Origin: Streptomyces venezuelae
Lineage (GTDB): Bacteria; Actinomycetota; Actinomycetes; Streptomycetales; Streptomycetaceae
Assembly (NCBI RefSeq): GCF_008642295.1
Contig: NZ_CP029190.1
Location: forward strand, 6,617,501 to 6,681,500
Reading direction: 5' to 3'
DNA length: 64,000 nt
The position numbers were made by a program, and so were the translations under genes. How positions within the stretch are numbered: position 1 is the first letter of the stretch; the number at the start of each line of letters is the position of its first letter. Positions 26,837 to 33,521 of this stretch are shown in pieces. The notes beneath the pieces are model-generated. The model saw nothing but the letters and a program-made list of their open reading frames with translations, made no database searches and was not told the DNA's origin.

Positions 26837-27855
26837 AGAGCGGCCTGGGCGGCTTCCAGCAGCTCGGGGTCGCGGTCGAGGAGGATCAGGGTGTCCACCC
26901 GGGAGTCCTTCCAGGCCAGGATGCGGTCGACGATGGCGGGAATCGGTCCCGGCAGGGCGACCTCGTCGAGCAGCGAGTCGGGGACGGCCGCCACGGCATC
27001 CGGCCGGTGGCCTTCCGCCAGGTGCCGGCGGATGGTGTGGGCCGGGCCCTCGTACCCCATCCGGCAGGCCACGTCGAAGTAGGTGTTCCGGCCACCCGGT
27101 CCCACCGCGCCGATCAGATGCGCGAACAGCGGGCGGAGCCGGTCGCGGCCCTCCTCGACCGTCTCGGCGCGGGCCACGTAGACGATGGGGCTGATCTTCA
27201 TATCGGCGGGGGTGCGGCCGGACCGGCGCAGGCCCGTGTCCAGCGGCCGGGTCAGGGCGGCCTCGTGTTCCGGCGCGTAGAAGCCCGCCAGCCAGCCGTC
27301 GGCGATCTCGCCGGTCAGCTCGACGTTGCGCGGCCCGATCGCCCCGAGATACAGGGGGAGGTCCGGACGCAGCGGCCGGATGTCGGCCTTCACCGGTCGG
27401 GCGGTGCCGCTGGAGCCGGGGCCCCGGTAGGGCAACTGGTAGATGTCGCCGACGTGTTCGACACGCTCGGCGTGCTCGATGGCCTTGCGGACGATCGTGA
27501 CGTACTCGCGGGTGCGTTGCAGCGGGCGGGAGTACGGGCGGCCGTGCCAGCCTTCGACGATCCACGGGACGGACAGGCCGAGGCCGAGCTGGAACCGGCC
27601 GCCCGAGAGCACGTCCAGCGTCATGGCGGTCATCGCGGTGGCGGCCGGGGTGCGCGCCGGGATCTGCATGATCGCGGTGCCGAGCTTGAGGTGTTCGGTG
27701 GTCGCGGCGAGGTATCCGAGGACGCTGACGGCGTCGGGGCCGTACTCCTCGACGCTCCACACGGAGTCGATGCCGATCCGGTCGGCGTGCCGGACGATGG
27801 GGAGGATCTCTTCGACGGGTTCTCCGCCGTAGCCCAGGGCGAGCCCGAGACGCAT
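26833..27855 (-). CDS. LLM-class (F420-dependent type) oxidoreductase
   Basis: Luciferase-like monooxygenase-fold protein of 340 residues. Landmarks are RLGLALGYGG at the N-terminus, ADRIGIDSVWSVEEYGPDAVSVLGYLA (key part GIDSVWSVEEYG), TAIMQIPARTPAATAMTAMTLD (key part PARTPAATAM), SGGRFQLGLGLS and PLYLGAIGPRN. These are typical of actinobacterial F420-linked members. GAGGAG precedes the ATG. It stands 39 bases after ycaO and overlaps the MATE gene, so it is probably a peptide-modifying redox enzyme, for example oxidising or reducing a heterocycle. F420 versus FMN use cannot be settled from sequence. Confidence 0.9.
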   Translation of the reverse strand: MRLGLALGYGGEPVEEILPIVRHADRIGIDSVWSVEEYGPDAVSVLGYLAATTEHLKLGTAIMQIPARTPAATAMTAMTLDVLSGGRFQLGLGLSVPWIVEGWHGRPYSRPLQRTREYVTIVRKAIEHAERVEHVGDIYQLPYRGPGSSGTARPVKADIRPLRPDLPLYLGAIGPRNVELTGEIADGWLAGFYAPEHEAALTRPLDTGLRRSGRTPADMKISPIVYVARAETVEEGRDRLRPLFAHLIGAVGPGGRNTYFDVACRMGYEGPAHTIRRHLAEGHRPDAVAAVPDSLLDEVALPGPIPAIVDRILAWKDSRVDTLILLDRDPELLEAAQAAL

Positions 27856-27894
27856 GCGATGGCTCCTCGTGTCGAGTCGGTGTCCGACGGTTCG

Positions 27895-29298
27895 TCAGGA
27901 GAACGGAAGCGGGTCGAGGACCAGGGCGGTCGGCACGGGTGGCCGGGGGATCCAGCCGCGGGCGGCCGGCTCCCGGTACAGCCGCCGGCCGCCCAGGAAG
28001 GGGAAGGCGGCCGGGGCGTTGCAGGAGAGCCCCGGCACCAGGACGCGGGCGACGTGCAGCCCGGCCGCCCGTACCGGCGGGGGTGTGAGATCCACGGCGA
28101 TGGCCCGCAGGCCCTGGGCGTGGAGGAGGCGGAGGTACCCGCCGAGGTCCGCCGGACCGGCCGCGGCCGGCTGCCGCGTTCCGCGCAGCGGGCGCGGGGC
28201 GCGGAGCCGGTCCAGCCGGGCATCCTGCATGCGCGGGTCCAGGTACAGCTGGAGATGGAGGCCGACGTCGTTGACGTCCCGCCAGTCGGCGCGGAAGTCG
28301 TCCCGGTAGGCGCGGTCGCTGCGGTACGGCCGGTAGGGCCGGTGGTCCACCCGCCCCTGACGGACCGCGGTCCAGAAGTCGCTGCTGTGGTCGAGGAGTT
28401 CCAGGGAGGTCCCGTGCGTGCCGACCGCCTCGGTCAGCGCCTTGGCGGCGGCTGCCCGGGCGGTGCTGCGGCAGGCGCTGCCGAAGGCCGCGATGCCCCG
28501 GGCGGGATCCTCGATGAAGGCGCCGGCGACGACCACGTCCAGGGTGGAGGGGATGCGCAGCAGGGTCACGCGCAGTCCCGAGGCCGCGGCCTCCGCCAGC
28601 GCGGTCGCGAGGGCGCCGTCGCCGCCGTCGTACGGGATGTCCAGAGGGGCGGCGGGCGAGCCGCTGAGCCACCACAGGGTCACCGCATCGCGCTCCAGCA
28701 CCTCCCGTAGCGCGGCCAGCCGGGCCTCCTCCGGGCTGGTCCCGGCCGCCGTGCCCGCGAGGACCGGGTAGTTGGTGGGCGGCTGCGCCCTGCGCGCACC
28801 GCGGAAGTAGTTGACGTAGCACAGGGACGCGGGCACCCAGGTTTCCGAGCCGCTGCCCAGGTCCCGGCCGGGCGTCCAGGCGATCGGCAGATCGCGGGTC
28901 ATCGGGACGAACGGGAAGCCCCGGCGGGCGTACTGGCGGGGCGAGTACAGGGCGAACTCGGCGGGATCCACGGCCGTGCGGCCGGAGGCGGACCACCGGA
29001 TGTGACTGGCCGTCGGCAGGTCGTCCGGGACCAGGTTGGCGCAGTACCGCTCGACCGCCTCGCCCACGGCCGCACGCCGGGCCTGCTCGGCGTCGCCGAG
29101 TGCCGCACCGCCGGTGACGGTGTCGACCGCGGCCGGGCCGAGTGCGGGGTCCGCCGCGAGGTGGGCGGTGTAGGAGATACAGCTCGGCACCGTCTCCACG
29201 CGCGGACGGTCCCGGCCGACGTGGCGGATCAGGTGCAGTCCGGCGTCCGCGAGACGACCGGTGACGGTCTCGGCGACACCCGGGTTCCCGGTCACCAC
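27895..29298 (-). CDS. YcaO-domain protein, stand-alone
   Basis: ATP-dependent YcaO enzyme of 467 residues; characterised members activate peptide backbone amides to form azolines, amidines or thioamides. Nucleotide-binding motifs are seen: AVGEAVERYC (about 87-96), RLAALREVLERDAVTLWW (about 185-202) and ACRSTARAAAAKALTEAVGT (about 265-284). The C-terminus ends LVLDPLPFS, close to the Pro-rich ends important in azoline-forming YcaOs. No E1-like partner, TfuA or RRE-bearing dehydrogenase is encoded nearby, so it resembles stand-alone YcaOs such as those of bottromycin-type pathways in architecture only. The start is GTG at 29296-29298 behind GAGGAG. It follows the 39-residue peptide gene across a 148-base leader with a long hairpin. 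Confidence 0.92.
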   Translation of the reverse strand: MVTGNPGVAETVTGRLADAGLHLIRHVGRDRPRVETVPSCISYTAHLAADPALGPAAVDTVTGGAALGDAEQARRAAVGEAVERYCANLVPDDLPTASHIRWSASGRTAVDPAEFALYSPRQYARRGFPFVPMTRDLPIAWTPGRDLGSGSETWVPASLCYVNYFRGARRAQPPTNYPVLAGTAAGTSPEEARLAALREVLERDAVTLWWLSGSPAAPLDIPYDGGDGALATALAEAAASGLRVTLLRIPSTLDVVVAGAFIEDPARGIAAFGSACRSTARAAAAKALTEAVGTHGTSLELLDHSSDFWTAVRQGRVDHRPYRPYRSDRAYRDDFRADWRDVNDVGLHLQLYLDPRMQDARLDRLRAPRPLRGTRQPAAAGPADLGGYLRLLHAQGLRAIAVDLTPPPVRAAGLHVARVLVPGLSCNAPAAFPFLGGRRLYREPAARGWIPRPPVPTALVLDPLPFS

Positions 29299-29325
29299 AG
29301 CCCCACGCTCCTCGATCGGTGGTGT

Positions 29326-29369
29326 CGTGCGGTGGGAGGTGGTGACGACGCACCGCCCCCCACCGCACG
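29326..29369 (-). promoter_or_regulatory. Long hairpin between precursor gene and ycaO
   Basis: Arms CGTGCGGTGGG (29326-29336) and CCCACCGCACG (29359-29369) pair perfectly over 11 bases. After one mismatch seven more pairs (one G-U) form with 29338-29344 and 29351-29357, leaving a 6-base loop. It lies 28 bases before the ycaO start on the message. RiPP operons often carry such an attenuator after the precursor gene to make much more peptide than enzyme; that role is inferred here. Confidence 0.7.
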
Positions 29370-29375
29370 GTTGCC

Positions 29376-29439
29376 CTGTCGTTCTGTGGTTCTGTCGCTC
29401 TGTCGCTCTGTCGCTCTGTCGCTCTGTCGTTCTGTCAGT
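29376..29439. repeat. Eight tandem octamers between precursor gene and ycaO
   Basis: Eight head-to-tail octamers: CTGTCGTT, CTGTGGTT, four exact CTGTCGCT copies (29392-29423), CTGTCGTT and CTGTCAGT. On the transcript this reads as repeats of AGCGACAG. It starts eight bases after the precursor stop and ends near the hairpin arm. Short repeats like this can change copy number by slippage, altering leader length before ycaO. Confidence 0.85.
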
Positions 29440-29446
29440 CGGTCCG

Positions 29447-29566
29447 TCAGTCGTCGGAGTCCTCGACGTCCTCACGCCACTCGAACGGCGCGTCGACGGC
29501 GGGGGTGTGCGACTTCAGGCAGCCCGGCCTGGGCTCTTCCCGTTCCGCCCAACCATCGTGAGCCAT
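29447..29566 (-). CDS. Short peptide, candidate RiPP precursor (39 aa)
   Basis: Small acidic peptide starting MAHDGWAEREEPRPGCLKSH. It has 12 Asp/Glu, one Cys (16), Ser 19, Thr 21, His 3 and His 20, and an acidic end (WREDVEDSDD). The only clustered modifiable residues are in PGCLKSHTP (14-22), which may be the core; the acidic C-terminal part could be a follower. The ATG has a perfect AAGGAGG seven bases upstream, strong evidence that this short frame is translated. It is the first gene after the promoter and Nur-like boxes and is followed by ycaO. No known precursor family is recognised. Confidence 0.8.
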   Translation of the reverse strand: MAHDGWAEREEPRPGCLKSHTPAVDAPFEWREDVEDSDD

Positions 29567-29603
29567 GTGCGTCCTCCTTGAGATCGGCACACCGAGTGCT
29601 CTG

Positions 29604-29637
29604 CTGCACTCACTGTGCAGGTGCAGTGGACGTGCAA
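29604..29637. promoter_or_regulatory. Tandem Nur-like 6-5-6 boxes before the peptide-ycaO operon
   Basis: On the minus strand: TTGCAC-GTCCA-CTGCAC (29621-29637) directly followed by CTGCAC-AGTGA-GTGCAG (29604-29620), each a 17-base 6-5-6 unit. They lie immediately after the predicted -10 element, covering +1 to about +30, and end 37 bases before the peptide start codon, so binding should repress. The arrangement equals that at 24319-24352 and 32914-32947. Confidence 0.75.
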
Positions 29638-29638
29638 G

Positions 29639-29668
29639 AAGGTAGAAGCCGTGCGTCCGGATACTCAA
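29639..29668 (-). promoter_or_regulatory. Predicted promoter of the peptide-ycaO operon
   Basis: Minus strand -35 TTGAGT (29663-29668), 18-base spacer, -10 TACCTT (29639-29644). Start of transcription would be near 29632, inside the first Nur-like box. The rest of the 265-base gap to the importer ATPase gene (29567-29831) holds only a small CCGGGC-AGG-GCCCGG hairpin at 29771-29785 that may end the importer transcript. Confidence 0.55.
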
Positions 29669-29831
29669 CACCTCCCGGCGCCGGGGGTGATGGATTCGGA
29701 CACAGCCGGATTCCGCCGGTGCGGAGACCGGTGTTCCGGGCGGGACGACTGGGGCGCGGTCACCGGTTTCCCGGGCAGGGCCCGGCAGCCGGCCGGCCGA
29801 TGGTGCGGCCCCGGCTCCGCTGCCCGATCGC

Positions 29832-30707
29832 TCAGTCCTGTGGAACGGCCGGTTCTCCCCCCTCCAGTGCCGCGCCGACGGCCCGTTCACGGCCAGGCAG
29901 GACGCTGACGAAGGGCACCCCGGTGCGCGGGTGCTCGATGACCTCGGCCTCGACCTCGTACACCTCGGACAGCAGCGGGGCCGTCAGGACCTCCGCCGGC
30001 TTGCCGGTGGCGACCACGCGGCCACCGGCCATGACGCAGATCCGGTCGGAGAAGGCCGCCGCGAGGTTCAGGTCGTGCAGCGCGACGACCGCGGTCACTC
30101 CGAGCCCGCGCACCAGCCTCAGGGCGTCGAGCTGGTGGCGCAGGTCCAGGTGGTTGGTCGGCTCGTCCAGGACCATGGTCCCCGTGCACTGGGCGAGCGC
30201 GCGGGCGATCAGGACCCGCTGCTTCTCCCCGCCCGACAGATGGTCGAACGGCGCTTGGGCGAGCGCATCCACGCGGAGTTCCGCCAGCGACCGCATGATG
30301 ATGTCCCGGTCCTCCGCATCGTCCCCCGCGAAGGCCCGCTTGTGCGGGGTGCGGCCCATGGCCACCACGTCGTACACGGTCAGCTCGAAGTCCCCGGAGG
30401 TCTCCTGCAGGACGGCCGCGAGCCGCCGGGCGAGCCGTTTGCCCGGCATCCGCCACACGTCCTCGCCGTCGAGCAGGACCCGGCCCGCCGTGGGCCGCAG
30501 CGCCCGGTAGAACGTACGGAGCAGGGTGGACTTGCCGGCGCCGTTGGGGCCGACCAGCCCCACCACCTCACCGGGCGCCACGTTCAGCGATGCCTCGTGG
30601 ACCAGGGTCCTGCCGTTCACCACCACGCTGACGCCCTCGGCGTCGAGACGGCCGGCGCCGTGGGCCGGCCGCGTGGTCGGCGTGCTCGGCGTGCGCAGCG
30701 TGTTCAT
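29832..30707 (-). CDS. FecCD-type metal-chelate importer, ATP-binding protein
   Basis: ATPase of 291 residues of the siderophore/cobalamin (FecE/BtuD) class. Walker A is GPNGAGKSTLLRTFYRAL (about residues 53-70), signature LSGGEKQRVLIARAL, Walker B TMVLDEPTNHLDLRHQ and H-loop ALHDLNLAA. The start ATG overlaps the permease stop by four bases (ATGA). Annotated relatives are called B12, F420-0 or iron-chelate transporters; the substrate is not decided by sequence. It is the last gene of the importer operon, directly upstream (in map order) of the RiPP operon. Confidence 0.93.
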   Translation of the reverse strand: MNTLRTPSTPTTRPAHGAGRLDAEGVSVVVNGRTLVHEASLNVAPGEVVGLVGPNGAGKSTLLRTFYRALRPTAGRVLLDGEDVWRMPGKRLARRLAAVLQETSGDFELTVYDVVAMGRTPHKRAFAGDDAEDRDIIMRSLAELRVDALAQAPFDHLSGGEKQRVLIARALAQCTGTMVLDEPTNHLDLRHQLDALRLVRGLGVTAVVALHDLNLAAAFSDRICVMAGGRVVATGKPAEVLTAPLLSEVYEVEAEVIEHPRTGVPFVSVLPGRERAVGAALEGGEPAVPQD

Positions 30708-31804
30708 CGGGCTCCCTTGCGTCGCATCAGCCAGAGGAAGAAGGGGCCGCCGACGAGGGCGGTGAGGATGCCCACGGGGATCTCCTCCGGGCTCATGAAC
30801 GTACGGGCGGCCAGGTCGGCGGCGATCAGGAAGGCCGCCCCCAGCAGGGCCGCGGCGGGCAGCGCGCGGCGGTGGTCGGCGCCCACGAGCAGCCGCACCA
30901 CATGCGGCATGATCAGCCCGACGAAGCCGATCTGGCCGCTGACCGCGACGATCGTGCCGATCATCAGGGCGACCAGCGTGAACAGGGCGCCGCGGAACCG
31001 GTGGACGTCCAGACCGAGGGAGGCGGCGGCCTCCTCCCCGGCCAGCAGGAGGTTGAGCGGACGGCAGACACCGAGGAGCACGGCGGTGCCGAGCAGTACG
31101 GCACCCGCCGGAATCCACACCGTGGTCCAGGTGGTGCCGGCCAGGCCGCCCAGCATCCAGCGCAGCGCGGACTGCGTCTTGTGCGGGTCGTTGGAGGTGA
31201 CGATCAGGAAGCTGGCCAGCGCCGACAGCACTTCGGCCATGGCCACACCCGCCAGGACCAGCCGTACGGTCGTCATCCTGCCGCCCGAACGGGCCAGGAA
31301 GTAGACGGCGATCAGGGCGGCCAGGGCGCCGCAGAACGCGGCGACCGGCAGGGTGAACAACCCGAACGCGGTCAGGTTCAGGACCAGGACGAGCACCGCC
31401 CCGACCGACGCACCCGAGGACACTCCCAGCAGCATCGGGTCGGCCAGCGGATTGCGGACCAGCGCCTGGAGCGCCATCCCGGCCACCGACAGACCCGCGC
31501 CCACCACACCGGCCAGCAGCACCCGGGGCAGCCGGACGTCGATGACGATCGTCTCGCGCACCGGGCTCCAGGTCGGCTCGGCGAGGGCCGGGTGCACGCG
31601 GTGCAGCAGGATGCCCCACACCTGGTCGGCCGGCACGCTGATCGAGCCCGCCGCGATGCCGGCCGTGGCGGCGCAGACCACCAGGGCGCCGAGGCATGCC
31701 AGCACCAGGCCGTAGGGGAGCCCGGGACGCCGCGCCGGGCCGGGCCGGGTCTCCGTGCGGAGCTTGGTCATCCCTTCGGCCGCCGGGGCCTTCACCCCGG
31801 TCAC
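30704..31804 (-). CDS. FecCD-family importer permease
   Basis: Membrane permease of 366 residues with about ten segments, as in BtuC. Family motifs are DVRLPRVLLAGVVGAGLSVAG (key part RLPRVLLAGVVGAGL), LQALVRNPLADPMLLGVSSGAS (key part RNPLADPMLLGVSSGA, about 110-125), GQIGFVGLIMPHVVR and the EEIPVGILTALVGGPFFLWLM end. The GTG at 31802-31804 overlaps the binding-protein stop by four bases; an internal ATG at 31771 is possible but has no usable ribosome site. It forms the homodimeric channel for a metal chelate or cobalamin-like ligand. Confidence 0.92.
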   Translation of the reverse strand: MTGVKAPAAEGMTKLRTETRPGPARRPGLPYGLVLACLGALVVCAATAGIAAGSISVPADQVWGILLHRVHPALAEPTWSPVRETIVIDVRLPRVLLAGVVGAGLSVAGMALQALVRNPLADPMLLGVSSGASVGAVLVLVLNLTAFGLFTLPVAAFCGALAALIAVYFLARSGGRMTTVRLVLAGVAMAEVLSALASFLIVTSNDPHKTQSALRWMLGGLAGTTWTTVWIPAGAVLLGTAVLLGVCRPLNLLLAGEEAAASLGLDVHRFRGALFTLVALMIGTIVAVSGQIGFVGLIMPHVVRLLVGADHRRALPAAALLGAAFLIAADLAARTFMSPEEIPVGILTALVGGPFFLWLMRRKGAR

Positions 31805-32787
31805 CGGAGACGTTCCGGGTGGAGCTGCTTCGCCAGGGACTCCACGGCCGACGGCATCCGGACGCCGAGCACGGTGGAGGACAGCGGCAGCACCGCGAAC
31901 CGCTGGTTCCTGATGGCGGGGACGTCCTTGAGTGCCGGGTTGGCGAGCAGGAACTTCTTCTTGTCCTCGACGGACTGGTCGCCGTAGTCGTAGATGACGA
32001 TGGCCTCGGGGGCGCGCTGCGCCACCTGCTCGAAGGACACGTCGCCGAAGGCCTTGTCGAGGTCGGCGAAGAGGTTCACCCCGCCGGCCCGCCGGATCAT
32101 CTCGTTGCCGATGCCCTTGCCGCCCGCGGTGAACGCCGTCTTGTCGCCGCTGTCGTACACGAAGAGCTTGACCGGGGTGACGCCGGTGAGCCGGCTCTCG
32201 ACCGTGTCCAGGGTGGCGTGCAGCTTCGTCAGCCGTTCCTCGGCCCGCTCGGGCACCCCGAAGATCTTGGCGAGGGTACGGATCTCCTCGTCCATGGAGG
32301 CCACCGTGACCGGGCCGGTGGGGCACTCCTCGGTGTTGAGGTGGGTGTTGATCCCGGCCTTGGTGAAGGCGGCCCGGCTGCGGCCCTCCTTCTCGTCGAA
32401 GGTGGAGGACCACCCGCCGTAGACGAAGTCGGGCTCGGTCTCGAGGAGTGCCTCGAAGGAGGGGTACTCCTTGGAGATGACCTTCACGCTGTCGTAGGCG
32501 GCCTGGTACTCGGGGAGGATCCGGTCGTCGAGATAGCCCGTGCCCGCCATCGACTTCTCCAGGCCGAGCGCGAGCAGGACCTCGGTGGCGTGCTGGTTCA
32601 GTGAGACGGCGCGCTGCGGCGGACGCTGGTAGGTGGACTTCACCCCGCAGTTCTCGACCGTGACCGGAAAGCCCTTGGCGGTTGCGCCCGCTGACGGGCC
32701 GGCGGAGGGCGTGGTGCCGCCGCAGCCGGATATGAGCAGGGCCATGGCGAACGCGGACAGCACGGATTTCGGGTGGTTGCGGGGCAT
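31801..32787 (-). CDS. FecB/BtuF-type substrate-binding lipoprotein
   Basis: Exported binding protein of 328 residues with a class III fold. The signal ends in the lipobox ALLISGCGG (Cys near residue 23). Landmarks are PQRAVSLNQHATEVLLALGL (about 65-84), LLETEPDFVYGGWSS and FEQVAQRAPEAIVIYDYGD. GAGAGGA stands seven bases before the ATG at 32787, which is preferred over an in-frame GTG 15 bases upstream. First gene of the importer operon, behind its own Nur-like operator. Family members bind Fe-siderophores, cobalamin or F420-related ligands; a nickel or cobalt chelate is suggested here by the operator. Confidence 0.92.
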   Translation of the reverse strand: MPRNHPKSVLSAFAMALLISGCGGTTPSAGPSAGATAKGFPVTVENCGVKSTYQRPPQRAVSLNQHATEVLLALGLEKSMAGTGYLDDRILPEYQAAYDSVKVISKEYPSFEALLETEPDFVYGGWSSTFDEKEGRSRAAFTKAGINTHLNTEECPTGPVTVASMDEEIRTLAKIFGVPERAEERLTKLHATLDTVESRLTGVTPVKLFVYDSGDKTAFTAGGKGIGNEMIRRAGGVNLFADLDKAFGDVSFEQVAQRAPEAIVIYDYGDQSVEDKKKFLLANPALKDVPAIRNQRFAVLPLSSTVLGVRMPSAVESLAKQLHPERLR

Positions 32788-32913
32788 GGGTGGTCCTCTC
32801 ACCGCAGATGCATCGGATGTTCTTCACGCCTCGTCAGGGCACGGGGCCGAGCGAGGGCTTGCGGCCCGGCCCGCAGGAATCCGGCCACTCCGGTAGGCCC
32901 TCCCCGACCGCTG

Positions 32914-32947
32914 CTGCAACGTAGGGGCAACTGCAGATCGCCCGCAA
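32914..32947. promoter_or_regulatory. Tandem Nur-like 6-5-6 boxes before the chelate importer
   Basis: Plus strand: CTGCAA-CGTAG-GGGCAA (32914-32930) directly followed by CTGCAG-ATCGC-CCGCAA (32931-32947), two abutting 17-base units. The minus strand shares GGCYTTATTGC-N8-TGCAGTTGC with the tsaD site. It lies 127 bases before the binding-protein ATG; the rest of the gap 32788-33069 shows no gene, and no confident promoter hexamers were found. Confidence 0.7.
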
Positions 32948-33069
32948 TAAGCCGAGGCGGGGCGGGGAGGGCTCACGGGGGCGCACGGGGTCGCGCGGGC
33001 GGAGGCGTGCAACGCCCGCGGGACGGCAGGGCGTTTCACGGGCCGGTGGTGTGCCGGGGGCCGGGGGCC

Positions 33070-33177
33070 TTAAGGCAGGTCGGTGTCCTGCCCGCTCATG
33101 ACGGGGGCGGGTGCCGAGCGGGAGTCGCCCGGACCTCTGGAAACGCACGTCATGGTGGTGGCGGTGGGGTCGGCCAC
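33070..33177 (-). CDS. Small ORF (35 aa) below the cobalamin riboswitch
   Basis: Reading frame of 35 codons starting at GTG 33175-33177 behind AAGGAGAGT, a very good ribosome site, and ending TAA at 33070. The product runs VADPTATTMTCVSRGPGDSR and ends SGQDTDLP; it has one Cys, no membrane segment and no recognised family. It starts 72 bases after the riboswitch and ends 282 bases before the importer gene, which has its own operator. It may be a regulatory leader peptide, a small protein, or the remnant 5' end of a lost riboswitch-controlled gene. Confidence 0.5.
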   Translation of the reverse strand: MADPTATTMTCVSRGPGDSRSAPAPVMSGQDTDLP

Positions 33178-33249
33178 GTCAACTCTCCTTCGCGAGTCGC
33201 GGCAGAAAGGCCCCGAGAACCGTCCTTCGGGACCCCGCATGCACCTTCG

Positions 33250-33425
33250 GCACGCGGGCAACGGGCAGGTCTTCGGACTCACGGGCACATCTCGTCGTGG
33301 ACGAGGCTCCTACTGGCCGTCGCTTCCCAGACCCGGCCGGGTCCAGTGCGTATGACGGCGGTCGTTCCCGCTCACCGCTGCGGGGCAGTCCCGGATTCCC
33401 ACCGGGTTCCCTCTTGCGACGCATC
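33250..33425 (-). ncRNA. Cobalamin (B12) riboswitch
   Basis: Minus-strand RNA element with the conserved order of the adenosylcobalamin riboswitch: GGGAACCCGGTGGGAATCC at the 5' end (near 33395-33413), GACTGCCCCGCAGCGGTGA (near 33372-33390), the central CACTGG and GGGAAGCG segments (33319-33345) and the B12 box AGTCCGAAGACCTGCC (33264-33279). A hairpin CCCGCGTGC/GCATGCGGG just downstream (about 33237-33259) may be the expression platform. The controlled frame begins 72 bases on. The remaining bases to 33521 hold the riboswitch promoter region, divergent from the phosphatase gene. Confidence 0.92.
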
Positions 33426-33521
33426 CCGCCTGGCGGACGGGGCGAACCAGCTGCGCCCCCACCCTACCCCCGCCCGAACGACGGCATGTGGCAGCAGCGG
33501 CTAGGGTGAGATGAGGAGCCT

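Noticed and set aside
29376..29439. Octamer array considered as a CRISPR array
   Set aside because: Units are eight bases, head to tail without spacers, and no cas genes are near.
33000..33030. TTGCACGCC segment (minus strand) as an extra Nur-like box
   Set aside because: The second half-site at the required 5-base spacing is missing.
29832..33425. Chelate importer assigned firmly as cobalamin BtuFCD because of the riboswitch
   Set aside because: The riboswitch is separated by a 35-codon frame and 282 bases, and the importer has its own operator; F420-0, iron-chelate or nickel-chelate uptake remain equally possible.
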